64,000 nt of DNA from Symploca sp. SIO2C1 (lineage in GTDB: Bacteria; Cyanobacteriota; Cyanobacteriia; Cyanobacteriales; Coleofasciculaceae), in contig JAAHGL010000026.1 of the NCBI GenBank assembly GCA_010692635.1, positions 1 through 64,000 on the forward strand. Reading direction: 5' to 3'. The notes beneath the pieces were generated by a model. The model was given only the letters and a program-made list of their open reading frames with translations, did not search any database and had not been told where the DNA came from. Of the stretch, positions 1-8,246 are shown piece by piece. The position numbers were made by a program, and so were the translations under genes. Position 1 is the stretch's first letter. Each line of letters opens with the position of its first letter.

Positions 1-286
1 GTGACAGATTTGACCCTAATAATTCAAGGATAAAGTTCAATTACTTATTGAGAATGGAGAATGTTTGTTGATTAGCAACTACTCAAACAAAATTCCCCAG
101 TGTTATTGAAGAGATGGCCAAATTTTTGAGAAACCACAAAGGCACAAAGTGCACAAAGGGAAAGCAGAGACGATATCTAATTGGTGGGCAAAAATGGGTA
201 ATTCCTTGTTCAATTCATGGAAACAAGGGACGATCATAAAATCGATCTTCATCCAGAGCAGTTTTCAATTGAGAAACAATTCTCTT
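1..286. other. Gene-free left edge of window
   Basis: I see no credible gene here; all frames are interrupted. Positions 180-203 carry a 24-bp sequence (ATTGGTGGGC...GGGTAATT) that recurs on the opposite strand at 50105-50128, so part of this stretch is a dispersed repeat. A patch near 132-160 (cacaaaggcacaaagtgcac) is low-complexity. Confidence 0.5.
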
Positions 287-396
287 CCATTAGCAATTAG
301 CCATTAGCAATTAGCCATTAGCCATTAGCAATTAGCAATTAGCCATTAGCAATTAGCCATTAGCCATTAGCAATTAGCCATTAGCCATTAGCTATT
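287..396. repeat. Heptanucleotide tandem repeat (ATTAGCC/ATTAGCA)
   Basis: About fifteen head-to-tail 7-bp units alternate between ATTAGCC and ATTAGCA. The array runs into the 3' end of the acyl-CoA dehydrogenase-like gene: its stop codon (TTA on this strand at 381-383) and last few codons lie inside the array. This matches the STRR class of heptanucleotide repeats known from filamentous cyanobacteria. Confidence 0.9.
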
Positions 397-1559
397 GAGT
401 AATTAACTAACTGAGCAAGAGTTGCTTCCATAAGTGCCGTTGTTTGACCAGAGACAGTAAAAACTAATGCTTCACGATACACTCGCTGTGCAACATGATG
501 TCGGTAATTGGCTGCACCACTGGAAACAGTAACTGCGGCTGTAGCACAACGTTGTGCTAAATTAATTGCCCAAGTGCGGAGTTTTAGTCGTTCTTCCCAA
601 GTCTGGGAATCAGGTGCTAGCGCTGCCATCATTGCTAATTGACAACGATTGAGTTCTTCATTGAAAGCATCAAACCCATGCTTGATGAAAGGAAGTTGCT
701 TAGTCTGGTAAGTCGCCTCTATGATATCGAGAGCTGCTCTAGTATTTCCCAAGCAGTGAAATCCGTGATGCAGAACATTTTTCTTATCGCTCTCATGAAT
801 TGCACCAGCTGATCTAATCAAGACAACATGCTCTTTGGGTAAGAACCAATGAGTGAGCTTTGCTGTAACGGTATTAGTTGAAGACATTGCTCCTAGTTTC
901 ATTGGCTCACTAAAGGCAATTGCTCCCCCAGTCTGTTGCACAGTTTCAATAAATGGCAACATACCATAAACTGCCCGGCCATCGGGAAGTGTTGCACCTA
1001 AAATAAAATGTTGAAAGTAGCCAAAACCTGTTAGCCAAGGCACTGTTCCTTCTATCTGATATCCACCTGCTACAGGAATAGCTTTAATTATTGGGTTGCC
1101 TTGACGTCGCAGATGGGAAAAGCCGATGCCAACTAAAACCTTTCCTTGACTCATATAGGGCAGATATTGCCACTTTAAAGATTCATTGTCAGTCTTGGTG
1201 AGCAATCCTCCTGCACTTTGGTGTTGAGTTTGCAGAAATGCCAAAGCACCAGAATAACGTGGAACTAGTTGCTGAAAGGAGCGAAGGGTTAGCTCACTAA
1301 CTCCAGCACCTCCCCAAACTTTAGGAACCTGTAACGCTAATAAAGAGCGATCGCTCATTCCCTGAAGTGCTTCTTTTAATGCTGCTGTATTGTCATCAAT
1401 CTCTGATGCTACTGGTGCAACAGATTTCCGGAGATAGGAATCAGCAATTTCTAAGAGCCCTTGCTGTTCATCTGAATTATTCTGATCAACTACACCCTGG
1501 TTTTCTACAATCAATGAAATTTGGTCAACTTTATGGCCTATTGAAGAAATTATACTCAA
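381..1559 (-). CDS. Acyl-CoA dehydrogenase-like flavoprotein
   Basis: A 392-residue protein with the acyl-CoA dehydrogenase layout: a helical N-terminal domain (about residues 35-130, with VPKVWGGAGVSELTLRSF), a central beta domain (about 140-240, GIGFSHLRRQG and GGYQIEGTVPWLTGFG) and a C-terminal helical bundle (about 260-390). Family members oxidise acyl-CoA or related substrates with FAD. I could not place a catalytic glutamate, so the substrate is open. The only start that keeps the whole N-terminal domain is TTG at 1559; the first ATG (residue 68) would remove half of it. The C-terminal SIANG is encoded by the heptamer array. Neighbours do not suggest a pathway. Confidence 0.75.
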   Translation of the reverse strand: MSIISSIGHKVDQISLIVENQGVVDQNNSDEQQGLLEIADSYLRKSVAPVASEIDDNTAALKEALQGMSDRSLLALQVPKVWGGAGVSELTLRSFQQLVPRYSGALAFLQTQHQSAGGLLTKTDNESLKWQYLPYMSQGKVLVGIGFSHLRRQGNPIIKAIPVAGGYQIEGTVPWLTGFGYFQHFILGATLPDGRAVYGMLPFIETVQQTGGAIAFSEPMKLGAMSSTNTVTAKLTHWFLPKEHVVLIRSAGAIHESDKKNVLHHGFHCLGNTRAALDIIEATYQTKQLPFIKHGFDAFNEELNRCQLAMMAALAPDSQTWEERLKLRTWAINLAQRCATAAVTVSSGAANYRHHVAQRVYREALVFTVSGQTTALMEATLAQLVNYSIANG

Positions 1560-1617
1560 TTGCGCTGCGATCGCAGGCAGTTCGTTAGAGCGATCGCAAT
1601 TTTTCTAGAGCGACGCT

Positions 1618-2829
1618 CTAGTTAGAAGAGGAGATATCCGTACTAATTTCGATACGATCCTCTGATTGCTCACAGGGATAATTATCTGTGCCACACTTTT
1701 GCCATTTAGTAATGCGTGGTGCATTAGGTGAACTGTTATTGCAGATTTGGCATTCCTTGTGCGACGTATTGACAACCTCAGCGCCATCTCCCAGCTGTAG
1801 CAGAGCCAAGTCAGTGCGATAAGATACACCAGTTTTTAGAGTGGTGTAGGGAACCCACAAATTCTGAGAGCACTCTACTTCCAGCTCGCCCGTTTGCGAT
1901 TCATAGGATGAGTCGTGAGTATGAAAACCCCACTCCCCAATGTAGCGTCCTAGACGCTGATACTTTTCTTTGTCAAAGATAGTCTGAAACAGCTCAAAAC
2001 TGAAACCTGTAACTACACTGGCGGCTGTAGCATAAGCTCCACCACCGATCCCTTGAAGCCTGACGGAACTGATGCTCGGCTCAATGTTATGCCCTTCTCC
2101 TTTTTGTGGTTCACCAGATACATGCGTTACACTGAGTGCATTATCTGTACCTGCGATCAGCGTATATTGAACCTTGAGCTCAAAGTCGAGTCGATCGTTA
2201 TAGGGCTTCTTCAGTATGTCTTTCAAGCATTGTGGAGCGAAATCTGGAGCGCCACCATAATTGGGAGTCCATGCCCTGGCAATGTAAACGTCCAGACGAC
2301 ACTTGAGCAAATTCCCCTCTCGACTACATTGGGACAACTTGACTTCAAAATGGTAAGGCCACATCCCATCTGAGTTACATTCCTTTCCATCGGGTTGCTT
2401 GTTACAATCACACATGGTTTGAAGACTAATTCCACTCAGCGCAATAACATATTGATTCGCGTTGCTTGCTCCCATCTCCGCCAAGTCTATTTCTATCTCT
2501 TCGGATTGCTGCGAGATAGCATATGGAAACTCGTCGGGGCCCTCAGAGGAATCCGTCCACACCAGTTCTTTCTTGTCGTGCTTTATATGTAGATCGGGCG
2601 AGTAGATGGCTCCGAAGTAACCTTTTGGATACATGAAGTTGGCGTCAACACCGCTAGCTTGACCCATTGTGAATACCGCAGTACCTTTCCAGTTTTCTGG
2701 TGCCTCAAAACTTTCCTCACTTATGTAGCTTTTAAATTGACTGATGCGATTGGCAACGCGGAATCCCAGAACGGTTCTAAGCCAGTCGTGACCAAAGCCG
2801 CGCCATAAAAATGTACCATGTAAAAGCAT
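1618..2829 (-). CDS. Hypothetical Cys-containing protein, unrecognised family
   Basis: A 403-residue protein I do not recognise. It starts at ATG 2829 behind a purine-rich site (GGAGAGGAAA). It has no clear signal peptide or membrane segment. Cysteines come in pairs and clusters (CDC near residue 140; CSREGNLLKC; CQIC near 364; later single Cys), which could bind metal or form disulfides. A glycine-rich stretch, GIGGGAYATAASVVTGFSF, lies near residues 260-280, and the acidic C-terminus ends EISTDISSSN. It stands alone; the next gene on this strand (381-1559) ends 1.2 kb downstream and shows no functional link. The composition suggests a folded protein rather than a remnant. No function is proposed. 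Confidence 0.6.
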   Translation of the reverse strand: MLLHGTFLWRGFGHDWLRTVLGFRVANRISQFKSYISEESFEAPENWKGTAVFTMGQASGVDANFMYPKGYFGAIYSPDLHIKHDKKELVWTDSSEGPDEFPYAISQQSEEIEIDLAEMGASNANQYVIALSGISLQTMCDCNKQPDGKECNSDGMWPYHFEVKLSQCSREGNLLKCRLDVYIARAWTPNYGGAPDFAPQCLKDILKKPYNDRLDFELKVQYTLIAGTDNALSVTHVSGEPQKGEGHNIEPSISSVRLQGIGGGAYATAASVVTGFSFELFQTIFDKEKYQRLGRYIGEWGFHTHDSSYESQTGELEVECSQNLWVPYTTLKTGVSYRTDLALLQLGDGAEVVNTSHKECQICNNSSPNAPRITKWQKCGTDNYPCEQSEDRIEISTDISSSN

Positions 2830-3019
2830 AAATTACTTTCCTCTCCAACATGATGTGAGTATATTTACCAAACAATTGGACTTTGGAGAAAATTTGATAT
2901 TCTGTCCTCTGTCACTCTATTTATAAGACGATCCCACAGGGCAATTCATTCCAATTTTTCGAGTTAGGGGCAATTTTTTTCAAAATCGGGTCATAACTCC
3001 AAAAAATGGTCTAAAAAAT

Positions 3020-3139
3020 GGTGATTTAGCAACAACACTTTACAAAGTGCTGATTGATATCGAAGGAATTGTTTATCTGGGTTCTCCAGTTCGCGTCACT
3101 GACGGAAATCCTCATGCTAATATGCTTGGATTGTTGTAG
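3020..3139 (+). pseudogene. Possible 3' gene remnant without a start
   Basis: The frame ending in TAG at 3137-3139 is open back to 2927 but has no start codon or ribosome binding site. Its last 33 codons read like a real protein C-terminus (VLIDIEGIVYLGSPVRVTDG, then NPHANMLGLL). The rest of 2830-3301 holds no gene, only a dispersed repeat at 3169-3199. I treat this as a possible decayed gene; family unknown. Confidence 0.2.
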
Positions 3140-3168
3140 ACTTATGCGACAGTGCGATCGTAAATCTT

Positions 3169-3199
3169 GTAGGTTGGGTTGAGGTAACGAAACCCAACA
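3169..3199. repeat. Dispersed repeat, TAGGTTGGGT family (short copy)
   Basis: GTAGGTTGGGTTGAGGTAAC followed by GAAACCCAACA: an imperfect inverted repeat (GTTGGGTT / AACCCAAC). Longer copies of the same family lie at 7769-7891, 26032-26150 and 39093-39221, and shorter ones near 29155-29190 and 51913-51953. Confidence 0.7.
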
Positions 3200-3301
3200 C
3201 TTAGATTATCTCTTAGTTTCTTGTCTTTATATATGGGCGCACAGTTTTACTATTATAAAAAAATAGTATCAGAAAACAAAAGCAATTACAACCAATAAAC
3301 G

Positions 3302-3487
3302 ATGCAAGTCCAACTCAAACAGATCGTAGTTCCTCCCGGTCAGCAACTTTTAATGACCGATGTAAGTTGGCAGATGTATCAACAACTGCTAGAAGAATTC
3401 GGAGAAAAACGGGGTTCGCGGATTAATTACAGTCAGGGAGTTTTAGAAATAAAGAAAATAAAAATCTGCGAGCTAATCGAGGGATAA
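3302..3487 (+). pseudogene. Truncated Uma2-family gene
   Basis: The 61-residue product opens with a typical Uma2 (PD-(D/E)XK-like, cyanobacteria-expanded) N-terminus: VVPPGQQLLMTDVSW, then LLEEFGEKRGSRINYSQGVLEI. Full-length members are about 190-220 residues and carry their catalytic residues further on. Here the reading frame leaves the family after GVLEI and stops within 15 codons. A heptamer array (ACTCATT) follows directly. It is a decayed fragment, unlikely to be active. Confidence 0.75.
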
Positions 3488-3521
3488 TTAACTCATTACT
3501 CATTACTCATTACTCATTACT
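3488..3521. repeat. Heptanucleotide tandem repeat (ACTCATT)
   Basis: Four copies of ACTCATT begin immediately after the stop of the truncated Uma2 gene. Just downstream, 3542-3563 carries TTATTCAGCAAACCCTACTT, which recurs (one difference) at 44743-44762 next to an IS630-type relic, so it may be a transposon-end sequence. Confidence 0.8.
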
Positions 3522-3572
3522 TGAAAACCCGAATCAATCGACTTATTCAGCAAACCCTACTTAATTGTTAAA

Positions 3573-4154
3573 ATGTCCTACTCTAAATTTTCGTTTGCTC
3601 AAGTTGTCGAACTGTTTAACCTTACTGTTACCGAAGGGGCTGGACTATTTGAAAATGTACCCGCCTCAGAAATCAGCAACTACCTCCAAGAAACTCTTAA
3701 CTTTAATGTTCCCTTGGCATTAGCAGTGAATTCAGAAAAAGCTAGAAGCGAATTCATCATTGCTCCCGTAATGTTGGAACTCAAGAAACTCACCAACTAT
3801 GCTCTATTTTCTGGTGTTGAATTCAATGTTGATGAAAGTAAAGGCCTGAATGGATATGTCGATTTCTTGATGAGCCAAGATCCAGAGCAAATATTTGTCA
3901 AAGCACCTGTAGTTGTGATTATTGAAGCCAAACGCGACGATTTAGCCTTTGGATTAGGTCAATGTGCTGCTACCCTAGTCGGTGCTCAACAGTTTAATCA
4001 AGACCAAAACCGAGAAGATATTGAATTGCTCGGAGCAGTTACTACTGGAACTGTGTGGCGATTTCTCAAGCTTACTGGTAACAATCTGCAAATTGATCTC
4101 CAAGAATACAGCATTCGTGAGATTGACAAAATCTTGGGAATTTTGCAGATTTGA
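3573..4154 (+). CDS. PD-(D/E)XK nuclease-like protein (type I R-subunit N-terminal type)
   Basis: A 193-residue protein built around a PD-(D/E)XK-like core: an upstream helix with a conserved Glu (NSEKARSEFIIAPVMLEL), then GLNGYVDFLMS, and then VVVIIEAKRDD about 25 residues later, giving the D...E-x-K arrangement. The C-terminus has AVTTGTVWRFLKL, as seen in nuclease-like domains at the N-terminus of type I restriction R subunits. A paralogue with the same order of motifs lies at 29472-30077. There is no methylase, specificity or helicase gene nearby, so this is an orphan. Nuclease activity is inferred, and a structural role is possible. No clear Shine-Dalgarno precedes the ATG. Confidence 0.65.
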   Translation: MSYSKFSFAQVVELFNLTVTEGAGLFENVPASEISNYLQETLNFNVPLALAVNSEKARSEFIIAPVMLELKKLTNYALFSGVEFNVDESKGLNGYVDFLMSQDPEQIFVKAPVVVIIEAKRDDLAFGLGQCAATLVGAQQFNQDQNREDIELLGAVTTGTVWRFLKLTGNNLQIDLQEYSIREIDKILGILQI

Positions 4155-4214
4155 GGGTTATTCTTACCAATTCCTAATTTATATAAATACATTAAAATGA
4201 ATTTTTTGTACTAC

Positions 4215-4255
4215 ATATGTGGTGCGTTACGCTTTGCTAACACACCCTACTATTG
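4215..4255. repeat. Dispersed repeat, GTGCGTTA family
   Basis: ATGTGGTGCGTTACGCTTTG followed by CTAACACACCCTACTATTG: an imperfect palindrome of the kind that recurs at 28634-28665 and 29220-29335. It lies just upstream of the PstB-like gene. Confidence 0.6.
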
Positions 4256-4282
4256 CAGCTAGCATAATTCCTGTATCCACTT

Positions 4283-5065
4283 ATGAGCCAATTTCAACAC
4301 GAACCATTGATTCAGACTGAAAATCTGAGTTTACACTACGGAAAGAAAACTGCTTTTTGTCATGTAAATTTACCAATTAATGCCGGTTGCATCACCGCAC
4401 TCGTTGGTCCTTCTGGCTGTGGTAAAACTAGTTTTCTTAGCTGCCTCAACCGCTTGACAGATTTGATTCCTCGTTGTCGAGTGTCAGGAAGTATCCGCTT
4501 AGGCTCCCTGGAAATACTGAGTCCTCAAATTAATGCGATCGCTCTGCGTCGTCGTGTTGGTATGATTTTCCAAAAGCCTAATCCTTTTCCCTTTTCCATT
4601 TGGAAGAACTTAGCGTTTCCCCTGCAAGAACATGGTATTAAGAACCGGGAGGAAATTGCTCACCTGATTCAAACTACCCTGCAAGATGTAGGATTGTGGG
4701 ATGAAGTTAAAGACCGACTTAATAGCTCAGCCCTTGCTCTTTCCGGGGGTCAAAAACAACGCTTGTGCATTGCTCGTGCTTTGGTGCTGCAACCAGAAGT
4801 TCTCCTGTTAGATGAACCTTGTAGTGCTCTAGATCCTATCTCCAGTGGGGTAGTAGAAGATTTAATTGCTAGTTTGCGGGAACGCTACACTCTTTTGATT
4901 GTTACCCACAACCTGGCTCAAGCTAAACGAATTGCTGACTATACTGCTTTATTTTGGGTTAAGGAAGGGGTGGGCAGATTAGTCGAGTATGGATCTGTGG
5001 AGCAGATTTTTGAAGCACCACAACAGCCATTGACAGCTGCTTATGTCAATGGTATTAGAGGTTAA
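4283..5065 (+). CDS. pstB: ABC transporter ATP-binding protein, PstB-like
   Basis: A 260-residue ATPase with every ABC signature: Walker A (VGPSGCGKTS, about residues 41-50), Q-loop (MIFQKPNPFPFSIWKN), signature (LSGGQKQRLCIARAL), Walker B (VLLLDEPCSALDP) and H-loop (IVTHNLAQAKRIAD). The QKPNPFP Q-loop and overall length are typical of PstB, the ATPase of the high-affinity phosphate importer PstSCAB. No pstS, pstC or pstA gene is in the window, and the next gene encodes an unrelated membrane protein. It is therefore an orphan copy that would have to pair with permeases encoded elsewhere. Substrate assignment rests on similarity alone. Confidence 0.75.
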   Translation: MSQFQHEPLIQTENLSLHYGKKTAFCHVNLPINAGCITALVGPSGCGKTSFLSCLNRLTDLIPRCRVSGSIRLGSLEILSPQINAIALRRRVGMIFQKPNPFPFSIWKNLAFPLQEHGIKNREEIAHLIQTTLQDVGLWDEVKDRLNSSALALSGGQKQRLCIARALVLQPEVLLLDEPCSALDPISSGVVEDLIASLRERYTLLIVTHNLAQAKRIADYTALFWVKEGVGRLVEYGSVEQIFEAPQQPLTAAYVNGIRG

Positions 5066-5103
5066 TTGGGAATTGGGAATTGGGAATTGGGAATTGGGAA
5101 TTA
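5064..5103. repeat. Heptanucleotide tandem repeat (AATTGGG)
   Basis: Five to six units of AATTGGG directly follow (and touch) the stop codon of the PstB-like gene. Confidence 0.85.
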
Positions 5104-5235
5104 GTCGGGTCTTTTCTCAGGACAAACTAAGGTTGTTGGGGTTTAATCCCAAGTAAGCCCAGTTAAGCTTATCCCACGTAATGCAAATCATGGGATTGCA
5201 AGTTACTTGTGATTGCTCCTTTTTACCAATGACCA

Positions 5236-5925
5236 ATGACTAATGACAAATTGATAATATTTTATCAATCCCACCAACAAGTAAAAAGACTACGTTTTTG
5301 GCTAGCGATCGCAGTTTCGGTTTGTATTCTAGTTTGTTTGTTCGGTCCGCTACAAGCTTTATTTGATCACGCCTTACTAGTTAGCCTGTTAGGAAGATTA
5401 GGGCACTCGGCAATCTGTTTATTTATCCTGGTGTACACTATTGCCACTGTACTTGGTGTTCCTGGTACTATCCTCACTATTGCTGGTGGTGCAGTCTTTG
5501 GTTTATTCTGGGGAACTCTTTGGTCTGTAGTTGGAGCAACTCTGGGAGCGATTGGAGCATTTTGGTTAGCGCGTTATTTACTCAGGGATTGGGCTAAGGG
5601 TCGATTCAAGCGTCACAAAGCTTTGGTAAGTTTTAATCAAGCAGTCTTGCACAAGCCTCTAGCTTTTGTACTAGCAGTGCGCTTTGCTCCCATCTCTCCT
5701 TTTAATGTAGTCAATTTCCTATTTGGTTTGACGCCTATTGACCTTCGCAATTATGCTACTGGCACGTTTTTTGGGATTATTCCCGGCACTTTAGCTTATA
5801 CGTGGCTGGGAGTGACAGGGGAGAAAGCATTGCAAGGAGGCGATCGCTTGCCCTTTTTCTTGGCACTGGGTATGCTTACTCTACTTTCATTGCTGCCAGT
5901 GTGTCTGAAGAAAAAATTTAATTGA
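5236..5925 (+). CDS. TVP38/TMEM64 (DedA/VTT-type) membrane protein
   Basis: A 229-residue integral membrane protein of the TVP38/TMEM64 family, with about five hydrophobic segments. The family's central block is present: VPGTILTIAGGAVFGLFWGT (about residues 75-95), then GATLGAIGAFWLARYLLRDW. A second block, FAPISPFNVVNFLFGLTPI, lies about 40 residues later. Relatives (VTT/SNARE-associated fold) are implicated in lipid scrambling or envelope homeostasis; its function here is not known. The ATG at 5236 sits inside a CCAATGA heptamer repeat with no clear ribosome binding site, so the start could lie elsewhere. It follows the PstB-like gene on the same strand by 170 bp. Confidence 0.8.
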   Translation: MTNDKLIIFYQSHQQVKRLRFWLAIAVSVCILVCLFGPLQALFDHALLVSLLGRLGHSAICLFILVYTIATVLGVPGTILTIAGGAVFGLFWGTLWSVVGATLGAIGAFWLARYLLRDWAKGRFKRHKALVSFNQAVLHKPLAFVLAVRFAPISPFNVVNFLFGLTPIDLRNYATGTFFGIIPGTLAYTWLGVTGEKALQGGDRLPFFLALGMLTLLSLLPVCLKKKFN

Positions 5926-6029
5926 TCTGTCTTAAAATTATGGAAAAATCTCCTAAAAAATAAACACAAAGAACAAAAGACTAATGACAAATGACCAAAT
6001 ATAGCAGTTCTCGTATCCGTGAGGTACAG

Positions 6030-6061
6030 ATCCTATTCCCTATTCCCCATTCCCCATTCCC
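6030..6061. repeat. Heptanucleotide tandem repeat (CCCCATT)
   Basis: About four 7-bp units (CCCTATT/CCCCATT) lie between two convergent genes, the TVP38-like gene and the CPBP protease gene. Confidence 0.7.
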
Positions 6062-6106
6062 AAAAACCAGGATCTTTGTACCTCATCTAAATGAGAAACG
6101 CTATAT

Positions 6107-7720
6107 CTATTGACTGCCCAAAATAAATAGACTCAAAAGAGTACCACTATTCCAGAGACTGTGTAGGAGCATCGGAGCTAGTAGATTGCGCGATCGCGTG
6201 TAGACTACTCCTAAGACGATTCCTAAGGTTGCTAAGGGGAGTACTTCCGAAAGACTCAAATGAGCGATCGCAAATAGTAGACTACTGATTAAGACTGCTC
6301 CCCAAACTGGCAAGTAACGAGTCAACGATGGCAACAAAAACCCTCGAAAAATCATCTCTTCAAACAAGGGTGCAGCAACACATGCTGTTAAGCCAAAGAT
6401 CAATATTGCTATGGTGTCGTGTCCTTCCAATACTAAGGGTAGAATCGGGTTACTACCTCCCTTCCCTTGCCATAACTGCTGGTTAATCAGGGATACTACA
6501 ACTACTGAGGGTAAAGCCACCAAATAGCCTCCCAGTCCCCAAAAAACCCAGTTACTGCGGAACTTAAAGCGAAACCAATCCTCTGATATTGGCAAAAAAG
6601 GTTTCACGAAAAAGTAGAGTACCGATAACCCACCGGCTGCCAGTAAGATGTAAGCAAAGAGGCTATAGAATGCCTTCATCTGTACTGTGAAGTTGACAGG
6701 ATTGAGACCTAACAAGCTAATTGATAGTGGTAGCAGCAACGGTAGTAAAATTTGACCCACGAAGAAAAAGCCAAAGATCAGTACTTGCCAAATAACTTCC
6801 CAATCCCAGGGTGTTTCCCAGGGAACCTCGCTGTTAGTAGCTAAAATTGATTGCTTACCCTGAAGTAGCCGTTGGACTAATAAAAAGATCATTAGTCCTA
6901 CACCTAATAAGCCTCCAACTCCTGGTATGGCTGAGATTAGTGCTAACTTCAATATTGCTTGCTCAGCTCTTTGTTGTTTTTTGGCTTGGAGAGACGCCAG
7001 GTGCTCTTGACGCTCCTGTGATTGATACAGTTGAGTTAAAGCACAATCACGGAACCAACTATCTAAGTTTTGCTCAATTTGTCTCTCAGCATTTGGTAGC
7101 AAGCGGGGTGGCTCATGCCAAAGGGCGATTAATGTCTTCGCTGTTTGTACTGATGATGTATGAAATACTGGTACAAATTCTTGTGTATGGGCCAATTTGC
7201 CCAAATTAGTCCAAGTTTCTATCGCTGCTTTGGTTTCTCCCTGTTGAACTTGGAGAATACCCAGTCGCAAATCTAGCTCATCAATCAGTTTTTCTACCTT
7301 AACCAATGACTTTTTTAACTGCTGCTGTTGGGGGGAAGTAGGAGTATCGGTAATTGGTTTGACTAGGGTTGAGGGTTTCTCAACAGAAGTTGATGTAGCA
7401 ACCTGCTTGGGGGAGAGCTCTTGGAGTTTGGCAATGATTTGAGACTCAGTTGTCTGAGCTGATTCACGGACTTGTTGATACTGTTTTTGAGCCTTTTTGA
7501 AAGGTTCATTACCAATGATGGCATCCCGAGCAGCGGTTAAATCTACACTATTGTCAGTATTGTCCCATTGCCACTCAGTTGTACTCAGGAACAAATTGGT
7601 TTGGTACAGTTCCAGGCGACTTTGAATCTGAGGCTCATTCCAACTTGCCACTAAAGAAAGGATAACTTTAGCGATCGCTAAAATTGTCAGCCCAATCAAA
7701 ATCACCCGCTTAATTGTCAT
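6107..7720 (-). CDS. CPBP-family intramembrane metalloprotease (CAAX/Abi-like)
   Basis: A membrane protein of about 537 residues. The N-terminal third is soluble-like with a TM segment at the very start (VILIGLTILAIAKVILSLVA), and is Gln/Thr-rich. The C-terminal half has multiple TM helices and the CPBP (CAAX protease and bacteriocin-processing) motifs: EEMIFRGFLLPSL (catalytic Glu-Glu and Arg), FAIAHLS (His) and LLAPMLLHSLWN (His, Asn). Such proteases resemble eukaryotic Rce1; their bacterial substrates are mostly unknown. I start at ATG 7720, which follows GGTGGGGG. The frame extends 6 codons to a TTG at 7738. It is convergent with its left neighbour and has no operon partner. Confidence 0.8.
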   Translation of the reverse strand: MTIKRVILIGLTILAIAKVILSLVASWNEPQIQSRLELYQTNLFLSTTEWQWDNTDNSVDLTAARDAIIGNEPFKKAQKQYQQVRESAQTTESQIIAKLQELSPKQVATSTSVEKPSTLVKPITDTPTSPQQQQLKKSLVKVEKLIDELDLRLGILQVQQGETKAAIETWTNLGKLAHTQEFVPVFHTSSVQTAKTLIALWHEPPRLLPNAERQIEQNLDSWFRDCALTQLYQSQERQEHLASLQAKKQQRAEQAILKLALISAIPGVGGLLGVGLMIFLLVQRLLQGKQSILATNSEVPWETPWDWEVIWQVLIFGFFFVGQILLPLLLPLSISLLGLNPVNFTVQMKAFYSLFAYILLAAGGLSVLYFFVKPFLPISEDWFRFKFRSNWVFWGLGGYLVALPSVVVVSLINQQLWQGKGGSNPILPLVLEGHDTIAILIFGLTACVAAPLFEEMIFRGFLLPSLTRYLPVWGAVLISSLLFAIAHLSLSEVLPLATLGIVLGVVYTRSRNLLAPMLLHSLWNSGTLLSLFILGSQ

Positions 7721-7768
7721 GAAATAAACCCCCACCAAGCAAGTACAAAGTTAAAAATCTCTACTAGC

Positions 7769-7891
7769 GCGACACACCTAAAATGGTGGAATAGGTAGGT
7801 TGGGTGAAGCGGTAGCGTAACCCAACGCTGGAGCATATTCCGTTGGGTTTCACTTCGTTCTACCCAACCTACAGTTTTAGTTGTGTCACGG
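7769..7891. repeat. MITE-like dispersed repeat, TAGGTTGGGT family (long copy)
   Basis: A 123-bp element with imperfect terminal inverted repeats (GACACACCTAAAA at 7771-7783; TTTTAGTTGTGTC at 7875-7887). Internally it holds TAGGTTGGGTGAAGC and GGGTTTCACTTCGTTCTACC, then CAACCTACAG. A copy of the same length and structure lies at 39093-39221. It is non-coding and probably non-autonomous. Confidence 0.75.
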
Positions 7892-7952
7892 CACTACTCT
7901 GCTGTCATTATCCCATTAGGGCTACTAACTTAGGGCAGGACATGCTATTAGA

Positions 7953-8059
7953 ACTTACGCACTCAACTGTCATGCCGAGGTGATAGTTAAGCATCTGAGC
8001 ATCCTCGGAGATCCTTCGCTATCGCTCAGGATCAGATAATTCGGTTACGGTGCGTAAGT
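7953..8059. repeat. MITE-like dispersed repeat with ACTTACGCAC ends
   Basis: A 107-bp element bounded by a perfect 10-bp inverted repeat: ACTTACGCAC (7953-7962) and GTGCGTAAGT (8050-8059). The interior reads GTCATGCCGAGGTGATAG, then GAAGCATC-like sequence, then GAGATCCTTCGCTATCGC, then CTCAGGAT. Related copies lie at 14209-14270, 26152-26253 and 30899-30999. Confidence 0.8.
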
Positions 8060-8170
8060 CCTAACTTTATCAATAACCTCTGAGACGATAAGATAAACAA
8101 GATCTAGTACAGTGCGGCGGAAATAACCCACCAGTGACAAAAGCTTAAAAAGCTTACCGTACAAGCTTTA

Positions 8171-8214
8171 TTCCCTCCTGCCTTCTGCCTCCTGCCTTCT
8201 GCCTTCTGCCTTCT
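8171..8214. repeat. Heptanucleotide tandem repeat (CTGCCTT)
   Basis: Units of CTGCCTT/CTGCCTC fill the region just upstream of the methyltransferase gene. Between 7892 and 8246 I see only repeats and no gene. Confidence 0.75.
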
Positions 8215-8246
8215 TGCACTAGTTTGTTGTTTTATGAACCTTTTTT

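Noticed and set aside
287-396. Possible CRISPR array
   Set aside because: Units are 7 bp and contiguous without spacers; the same is true of the other arrays. There are no cas genes.
4283-5065. A complete phosphate transport operon
   Set aside because: Only the ATPase is present; neighbouring genes are not pstS, pstC or pstA.
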